A model generated the notes under the pieces. That model saw only the letters and a program-made list of their open reading frames with translations, ran no database searches and had not been told where the DNA came from. From Tannerellaceae bacterium (GTDB taxonomy: Bacteria; Bacteroidota; Bacteroidia; Bacteroidales; Tannerellaceae): 9,322 nt of DNA. The first letter of the stretch is position 1; every line of letters starts with the position of its first letter. A program made the position numbers and the translations under genes. Where the stretch lies: NCBI GenBank assembly GCA_031267205.1, contig JAIRZN010000167.1, forward strand, positions 1 to 9,322. Direction: 5' to 3'. This document shows, one piece after another, positions 5,100-9,322 of this stretch.

Positions 5100-6089
5100 T
5101 TATGTTGTTTTGTTCGCTATCGGAAGAGCCGCTATGCCGTACAGTCCGCATACGGCCGTCCAGACCGATTGTGTAGTGTGCACGACGAGGGCGAAAGCGG
5201 CTGCGTCAGTCTCCTTCACGCCAAAGCACATCAGTGATGCGATCACCATAAAATGCCACGGCCCTATTCCCCCCTGTATAGGTACAGCTACGCCTATGCT
5301 GCTCATTGTGAAAGCGAACAGTCCCGCCACAGGCCCCAGTTCGCGCGTGAAATCAAAGGCGTAAAAGGTGACGTAAAAGAATAGGTAATACAGCGCCCAT
5401 ATCATGACGGTCTGTAACAAGAAAAGCCATTTGCGTTCCATCAGCCATAGGCTTCTCATACCCTCCCAGACGTTCGACAGCAGCCCTTTGGCCTTTTTCA
5501 CCAGCGAAAGATGAGCGAGCCGCGTAAAAGTAAACCATACGGCTACGGCGACGATAAGGCATGAGAGCAGGATCCAGAGCACGCTGCTGTCGTCGGGGGC
5601 CGTGATCATCAGTTCGGGATTCCGGGCGAAGAAACTCTTGAAGAAGCCGAAGTTGAAGACGAAAAGGAAGAGCGTCATAGCGCCTACGGCGAAGGTATCC
5701 GTGACACGGTCGATTAGCAAGGTGCCGAGCAGTTTGGGGAAGGATATTTTCTCATACTTGGTGATAATGCCGCAACGCCATACTTCGCCTACGCGCGGGA
5801 GGACGAAATTGATGGCGTAGTTCCCAAGTACGGCGTAGATAAGGTTCCTCATCCGGTAACGCTGCCCTAAAGTGTCGATGAGCAGTCCCCAGCGCCATCC
5901 CCTGACCATATTTGCGGCGAGGCCGAATAAAAGGGAAAAAAGGATGATGTCATAGCGTACGCCCCGTTTGACGACGCCCCATATGTCGGAGAAATCCATT
6001 TTACGATACAAAAACCAGAGCAGCAAGCATCCCAGCAGCAGGGGCAGGAAGATCTTGACTATGTTGTTCAGTACGCTCTTAAATCTCAT
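5100..6089 (-). CDS. UPF0104 / flippase-like (LPG synthase TM family) membrane protein
   Basis: 329 residues, strongly hydrophobic, with about eight membrane segments (roughly 12-28, 48-63, 84-98, 121-147, 170-188, 221-246, 253-270, 276-290, 297-322). It matches the lysylphosphatidylglycerol synthetase transmembrane-region family: LPRVGEVWRCGIITKYEKI (97-115), LLIDRVTDTFAV (124-135), and VAVPIQGGIGPWHF (267-280) with the diagnostic glycine-rich motif. It lacks the soluble aminoacyl-transferase domain of true MprF, so it is not an LPG synthase itself. Members are annotated as flippase-like or as transporters and enzymes of lipids or glycan precursors. ATG 6089 is chosen: the frame is open up to 6290, but that part runs into the divergent rsmA gene, and the promoter lies at 6134-6164. 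It is the first gene of the operon. Confidence 0.88.
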   Translation of the reverse strand: MRFKSVLNNIVKIFLPLLLGCLLLWFLYRKMDFSDIWGVVKRGVRYDIILFSLLFGLAANMVRGWRWGLLIDTLGQRYRMRNLIYAVLGNYAINFVLPRVGEVWRCGIITKYEKISFPKLLGTLLIDRVTDTFAVGAMTLFLFVFNFGFFKSFFARNPELMITAPDDSSVLWILLSCLIVAVAVWFTFTRLAHLSLVKKAKGLLSNVWEGMRSLWLMERKWLFLLQTVMIWALYYLFFYVTFYAFDFTRELGPVAGLFAFTMSSIGVAVPIQGGIGPWHFMVIASLMCFGVKETDAAAFALVVHTTQSVWTAVCGLYGIAALPIANKTT

Positions 6090-6117
6090 GTTAGTGGAAT
6101 AATTTAATAATTTATAG

Positions 6118-6125
6118 TACTTTTG
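6118..6125 (+). promoter_or_regulatory. Candidate -7 box for rsmA-mgtE (TACTTTTG)
   Basis: Fits TAnnTTTG on the plus strand. No good -33 TTTG lies 19-21 bp upstream; TTAGTG at 6091-6096 is the closest. The start would be near 6132 with a leader of about 47 nt. It lies back to back with the minus-strand -7 box, 8 bp away. Confidence 0.4.
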
Positions 6126-6133
6126 TCCACCTG

Positions 6134-6164
6134 CAAAGATAGATAGTAATATTTTCAAAACAAA
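6134..6164 (-). promoter_or_regulatory. Bacteroides-type promoter of the flippase-cmk-ispH-GT9 operon
   Basis: On the minus strand a -33 TTTG (6161-6164) is followed after exactly 19 bp by a -7 box TATCTTTG (6134-6141), matching the sigma-ABfr consensus TTTG/N19-21/TAnnTTTG. Transcription would start near 6127, leaving a leader of about 38 nt before ATG 6089. The gene gaps of 11 bp or less below it suggest that one transcript covers all four genes. Confidence 0.7.
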
Positions 6165-6165
6165 G

Positions 6166-6171
6166 AGGAGG
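6166..6171 (+). promoter_or_regulatory. Shine-Dalgarno AGGAGG of rsmA
   Basis: A full AGGAGG lies 7 nt before ATG 6179 and 10 nt before the second ATG at 6182, favouring the first. This is the only strong ribosome-binding site seen in the window, and it starts 2 bp beyond the -33 element of the divergent promoter. Confidence 0.75.
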
Positions 6172-6178
6172 AACAGAA

Positions 6179-6982
6179 ATGATGAAACCGGTAAGGCCAA
6201 AGAAAGCGTTAGGGCAACATTTCCTGAAAGACCTGCAAATAGCCGAACGCATTGCCGCGACATTGTCGGACTACAAACACCTGCCGGCATTGGAGGTCGG
6301 CCCGGGCATGGGCGTCCTCACCCGCTACCTGGCGGAGGCCGGGCATAACCTCACTGTTGTAGAGCTTGACAGGGAATCGGTACGCTATCTCGAAGAACAT
6401 TTCCCATCTTTGAAAGGACGTATCATTGCAGACGATTTCCTGCGGTTGGAACTCTCCACCCTATTTACTTCCCCCTTTTGCGTGATAGGTAATTACCCCT
6501 ACAATATTTCAAGCCAGATATTCTTCAAAGTACTGGAGTACAAAGACCGTATTCCCTGTTGCAGCGGTATGTTGCAGAAAGAGGTAGCCCAGAGGCTGGC
6601 TGCCGGTCCCGGTAGCCGGACATACGGCATACTGAGCGTGCTTCTCCAGGCATGGTATGATGTGACCTATTTGTTTACGGTGAGCGAGGACGTGTTTGAA
6701 CCTCCGCCGAAAGTGAAAAGCGCCGTTATCCGGATAGTACGGAACTCGCGAACGGAACTGGGATGCAACGAAACGTTGTTCAAGGCGGTTGTCAAAACGG
6801 CCTTCAACCAACGGCGCAAGACGCTCCGCAACTCGATGAAGCCGTTGCTGGGGAAAGATTGCCCCCGCTATTCGGAGCCCGTTTTCGACAAACGCCCGGA
6901 GCAACTTTCCGTAGAACAATTCGTAGAACTCACATTATTAACCGAGCGCTGCCTTGAAAGCGCAAACAGACAACAACAATGA
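6179..6982 (+). CDS. rsmA: 16S rRNA (adenine(1518)-N6/adenine(1519)-N6)-dimethyltransferase
   Basis: 267 residues, normal for RsmA/KsgA, which uses SAM to dimethylate two adjacent adenines in helix 45 of 16S rRNA late in small-subunit assembly. Visible motifs are KKALGQHFLKD (8-18), SAM-binding motif I ALEVGPGMGVLT (37-48), the acidic VVELDRESV (60-68), DDFLRL (85-90), catalytic motif IV GNYPYNIS (104-111), QKEVAQRLAAGPGSRTYG (133-150) and DVFEPPPKVKSAVIR (171-185). Motif IV has Tyr where E. coli has Leu (NLPY), a normal substitution for the phylum as I recall. The basic C-terminal domain has QRRKTLRNS (211-219). The start is ATG 6179, supported by the Shine-Dalgarno; ATG 6182 is the only other choice. 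The stop TGA overlaps the next start (ATGA). Also known as ksgA. Confidence 0.97.
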   Translation: MMKPVRPKKALGQHFLKDLQIAERIAATLSDYKHLPALEVGPGMGVLTRYLAEAGHNLTVVELDRESVRYLEEHFPSLKGRIIADDFLRLELSTLFTSPFCVIGNYPYNISSQIFFKVLEYKDRIPCCSGMLQKEVAQRLAAGPGSRTYGILSVLLQAWYDVTYLFTVSEDVFEPPPKVKSAVIRIVRNSRTELGCNETLFKAVVKTAFNQRRKTLRNSMKPLLGKDCPRYSEPVFDKRPEQLSVEQFVELTLLTERCLESANRQQQ

Positions 6983-8325
6983 TCGAACCGACAAAAGATT
7001 ATATAGAACAGCTCAGGAAAATCATCGAACAGAAAGATGATGAAACGGCAAAAAAACTTCTTTTCGATTTACACCCCGCCGACATCGCCGAAATATACAG
7101 GGAACTAAACCTGCAGGAAGGTATCTACCTCTACCTGCTCATGGAAGACGAACAGGCGGCCGACGTGCTGGTAGAGCTTGACGACGAAGATCGCAAGAAA
7201 CTGCTCAAAGAACTGTCGAGCGAACTGATCGCCAAACGCTTTGTCGGCAATATGGAGACCGACGACGCCGTCGAACTCATGCGAGACCTCGACGAAGACA
7301 TCCAGGAGGAAGTCCTCTCGCATATCGGAGACGTAGAGCAGGCCGGCGATATAGTCGACCTCCTCAAGTACGACGAAGACACAGCCGGCGGTCTGATGGG
7401 CACCGAAATGATCGTAGTAAACGAAAACTGGAGCATGCCGCAGTGTATCGACGAAATGCGGCGACAGGCAGAAGAGATGGACGAGATATATTATGTATAC
7501 GTTATCGACGACGACGAGCGCCTCAAGGGCGTGCTCCCCCTGAAGCGAATGATTACCAATCCCTCCGTATCCAAAATAAAGCATGTGATGAAGAAGGAGC
7601 CAATCTCCGTCCACGAAGGCGACAGCATAGAGGAAGTGGCGCAGGTAATCGAAAAGTACGACCTTGTAGCCCTTCCCGTCATCGACAGCATAGGCCGGCT
7701 CGTAGGGCGAATAACCATAGACGACGTCATGGAAGAAGTGCGCGAACAGCACGAACGCGATTACCAGTTAGCCTCCGGTATCTCGCAAGACGTGGAAACA
7801 TCCGACAATGTCTTCCAGCAAACAGCCGCCCGGCTCCCCTGGCTGCTTATCGGCATGATAGGCGGGCTTAGTAACTCCTTCATACTGGGAGGATACGAAA
7901 GCGGCTTTGCCGCCAACCCTAAGATGGCGCTTTTCATACCACTGATCGGGGGAACAGGCGGTAACGTGGGAATACAATCCTCAGCTATCGTCGTGCAAGG
8001 ATTAGCCAACAACACCCTCAAAGCCGGCAACATCGTCACGCAGGTAATGAAAGAATCCGTCGTCGCCCTCATCAACGCCAGCATGATAAGCCTGATTGTC
8101 TTTGTCTACAACTACTTTACGCTCGGAGACAGGGGCATCACCTCCTCCGTATCGCTGAGCCTCTTTTCCGTCGTCATGTTTGCAAGCATCTTCGGCACGC
8201 TGGTTCCCATGACTCTCAATAAGCTGAAGATAGACCCCGCCCTCGCTACCGGCCCCTTCATCACTATTACCAACGACATCATCGGCATGATGATCTATAT
8301 GTACATCGCCTCGCTGCTCATATAA
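6979..8325 (+). CDS. mgtE: Magnesium transporter MgtE
   Basis: 448 residues, full length for MgtE, a homodimeric Mg2+ channel of the cytoplasmic membrane gated by cytosolic Mg2+. Domains in order: the acidic helical N domain (about 1-130, with LHPADIAEIYREL at 31-43 and DTAGGLMGTEM at 134-144), CBS1 (about 137-195), CBS2 (about 199-255, ending RITIDDVMEEV), a connecting plug helix (about 255-280), then five membrane helices. PLIGGTGGNVGIQSSAI (321-337) forms part of the pore. FITITNDIIGMM (427-438) carries D433, equivalent to the pore Asp of the Thermus protein. The many Asp and Glu residues of the N and CBS domains fit Mg2+ sensing. ATG 6979 overlaps the rsmA stop by 4 bp, implying co-transcription and coupled translation. 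The 3' end overlaps the convergent glycosyltransferase by 8 bp. Confidence 0.96.
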   Translation: MIEPTKDYIEQLRKIIEQKDDETAKKLLFDLHPADIAEIYRELNLQEGIYLYLLMEDEQAADVLVELDDEDRKKLLKELSSELIAKRFVGNMETDDAVELMRDLDEDIQEEVLSHIGDVEQAGDIVDLLKYDEDTAGGLMGTEMIVVNENWSMPQCIDEMRRQAEEMDEIYYVYVIDDDERLKGVLPLKRMITNPSVSKIKHVMKKEPISVHEGDSIEEVAQVIEKYDLVALPVIDSIGRLVGRITIDDVMEEVREQHERDYQLASGISQDVETSDNVFQQTAARLPWLLIGMIGGLSNSFILGGYESGFAANPKMALFIPLIGGTGGNVGIQSSAIVVQGLANNTLKAGNIVTQVMKESVVALINASMISLIVFVYNYFTLGDRGITSSVSLSLFSVVMFASIFGTLVPMTLNKLKIDPALATGPFITITNDIIGMMIYMYIASLLI

Positions 8326-9322
8326 GCAACTGCTTCAGGAATACCTCCCCCGCCGAATCCACCCATGCGCGGAAGGAAGAGTTGTCGGTAGGACAGTTAG
8401 GAATGAAATCAATCAGCTTGTCTATATCGAAGCTCTCGGAAGTTATGCAGTAACCGGTAGACGTGGCGTCCATGGCGTTTACCTCCTGCTCCACGTGCGC
8501 CGGTATCACAAGCGTGGGCTTATTCAGGTAAAAGGCTTCGCAGATAGACTCGAACCCTGCGGTCGATACGTAGCCCTTGCAACCGGCCATGTAACGGACA
8601 AACTTGGCGTCGTCGATAGTGAAAAAAGTCAGGCTATCGTCAACCTTCCACTCCTCAGGCGCTCCCTTCTTATCCCAGAAACAATAAAGCCTGACCGAAG
8701 GATGACGTTTATGCCACGCCATCACCTCCCCCTCGTAGCCGGCGTTAAGCATATAGATAAGTACATAATCGCCCTCCGTAGGACAGGATTCAAGTATCTC
8801 CTTCCTCAGCAAGGGCGGGACAACCGTAATCTGCTCGTCGGCGTGGTCACGCATAGGGTAAAACGACAGCGCCAGGTTGCGCGCAGCTCCCATATTATTC
8901 ATAAGCACATGAAGGCGCAGCAACCGCAAATCATAGCGATGCCCTTTGCCGAACCGGTAATCGGGGTGATTGAGCAGGAACTGATGCCCGATATGCACGA
9001 AAGGAATCTTCAACAAATAAAGGAAGCGGGTAAACCCGGACAACATCTCGTAAAAGCATACCACTACGTCGGGACGGTGCAGGGAAATATGCCTGTGGAT
9101 AAAACGGATGCTGTTCCGGTACTTGCTTAACTGTTTAATGTCTGTATTGAAGAGGATGGAACTAAGTAAATCGACCTGCTTGTTGTCTTTCCTGTATTTA
9201 AACGACAGGGTAGGGAAAGGACAAACCTCGCAACCTATCTTCTCCCTGAAGAAAGAAGGCGTCGCCCTCCCGCCGCTCTCTCCCAGCAGGGCTTCAACTA
9301 CCTCGTGACCGTTACGCCTCAG
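8318..9322 (-). CDS. MJ1255/VC2487-type glycosyltransferase, 5' end beyond the window
   Basis: The frame is open from the right edge (first full codon 9322-9320) to TGA 8318-8320, giving 334 visible residues; probably about 25 N-terminal residues are missing, including the first Rossmann loop. The visible start LRRNGHEVVEALLG is the end of that first nucleotide-binding unit. Later, IRFIHRHISLHRPDVVVCFY and PFVHIGHQFLL continue the N-domain. YVLIYMLNAGYEGEV (186-200) starts the C-domain. GYVSTAGFESICEAF (250-264), then NKPTLVIP and HVEQEVNA (276-283), form the donor-site motif typical of the GT28/GT1-like C-terminal domain. The closest family I recognise is the 'MJ1255/VC2487 family glycosyltransferase', whose substrates are unknown. 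A GTG at 9064 would give an internal 248-residue product, but conserved sequence continues upstream of it, so the gene clearly extends further. It converges on mgtE. Confidence 0.85.
   Translation of the reverse strand: MRRNGHEVVEALLGESGGRATPSFFREKIGCEVCPFPTLSFKYRKDNKQVDLLSSILFNTDIKQLSKYRNSIRFIHRHISLHRPDVVVCFYEMLSGFTRFLYLLKIPFVHIGHQFLLNHPDYRFGKGHRYDLRLLRLHVLMNNMGAARNLALSFYPMRDHADEQITVVPPLLRKEILESCPTEGDYVLIYMLNAGYEGEVMAWHKRHPSVRLYCFWDKKGAPEEWKVDDSLTFFTIDDAKFVRYMAGCKGYVSTAGFESICEAFYLNKPTLVIPAHVEQEVNAMDATSTGYCITSESFDIDKLIDFIPNCPTDNSSFRAWVDSAGEVFLKQLLI

Noticed and set aside
5089..5151. Upstream ATG start for cmk
   Set aside because: It adds 21 residues absent from the family start and overlaps the end of the preceding gene; GTG 5088 gives the standard 229-residue enzyme.
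6090..6290. N-terminal extension of the flippase-like gene
   Set aside because: It would overlap the divergent rsmA coding region and precede the promoter at 6134-6164; ATG 6089 gives the normal family length.

Overview
The window looks like a Bacteroidales chromosome, probably near Tannerellaceae, Porphyromonadaceae or Bacteroidaceae. This rests on Bacteroidetes-type versions of IspH, RsmA/KsgA and MgtE, a DUF4254 domain next to a family 9 glycosyltransferase, weak Shine-Dalgarno sequences at most starts, and a Bacteroides-type promoter (TTTG, 19 bp, TAnnTTTG). The genus is inference.

Layout. (1) 1-1800 is an accessory, gene-poor stretch. It holds the tail of an unidentified reading frame (1-105), a hairpin-rich spacer (about 110-360), and a broken MobV-type relaxase start (391-568). 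The relaxase homology stops beside a 14-bp inverted repeat that bounds a 344-bp segment. An AT-rich gene-free stretch follows, then a composite repeat: two 59-bp arms in inverted orientation (1310-1368 and 1707-1765) around a 42-bp tandem array (1435-1619). (2) 6089-1812, minus strand, is a compact four-gene operon: a UPF0104/flippase-like membrane protein, cmk, a single-frame IspH-DUF4254 fusion, and a heptosyltransferase-like GT9. Gaps are 11 bp, 11 bp and a 1-bp overlap. (3) An 89-bp spacer carries back-to-back promoters. (4) 6179-8325, plus strand, is rsmA (ksgA) and mgtE, overlapping by ATGA. (5) 8318-9322, minus strand, is an MJ1255/VC2487-type glycosyltransferase that runs off the right edge and overlaps the end of mgtE by 8 bp.

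How the genes may work together. The minus operon mixes CMP/dCMP phosphorylation, the last step of the MEP isoprenoid pathway (source of undecaprenyl carriers), a membrane protein of a lipid- or glycan-handling superfamily, and a glycosyltransferase of the LOS type. An envelope-glycan theme is plausible, and the IspH-DUF4254 fusion physically ties isoprenoid synthesis to it. The divergent rsmA-mgtE pair is housekeeping: 16S rRNA dimethylation and Mg2+ uptake.

The most unusual items are the IspH-DUF4254 fusion and the repeat composite, where paired dyad symmetries sit exactly 21 bp apart. I did not find convincing evidence of a complete new defence or mobile system; the left part reads as a relic of a mobilizable element.
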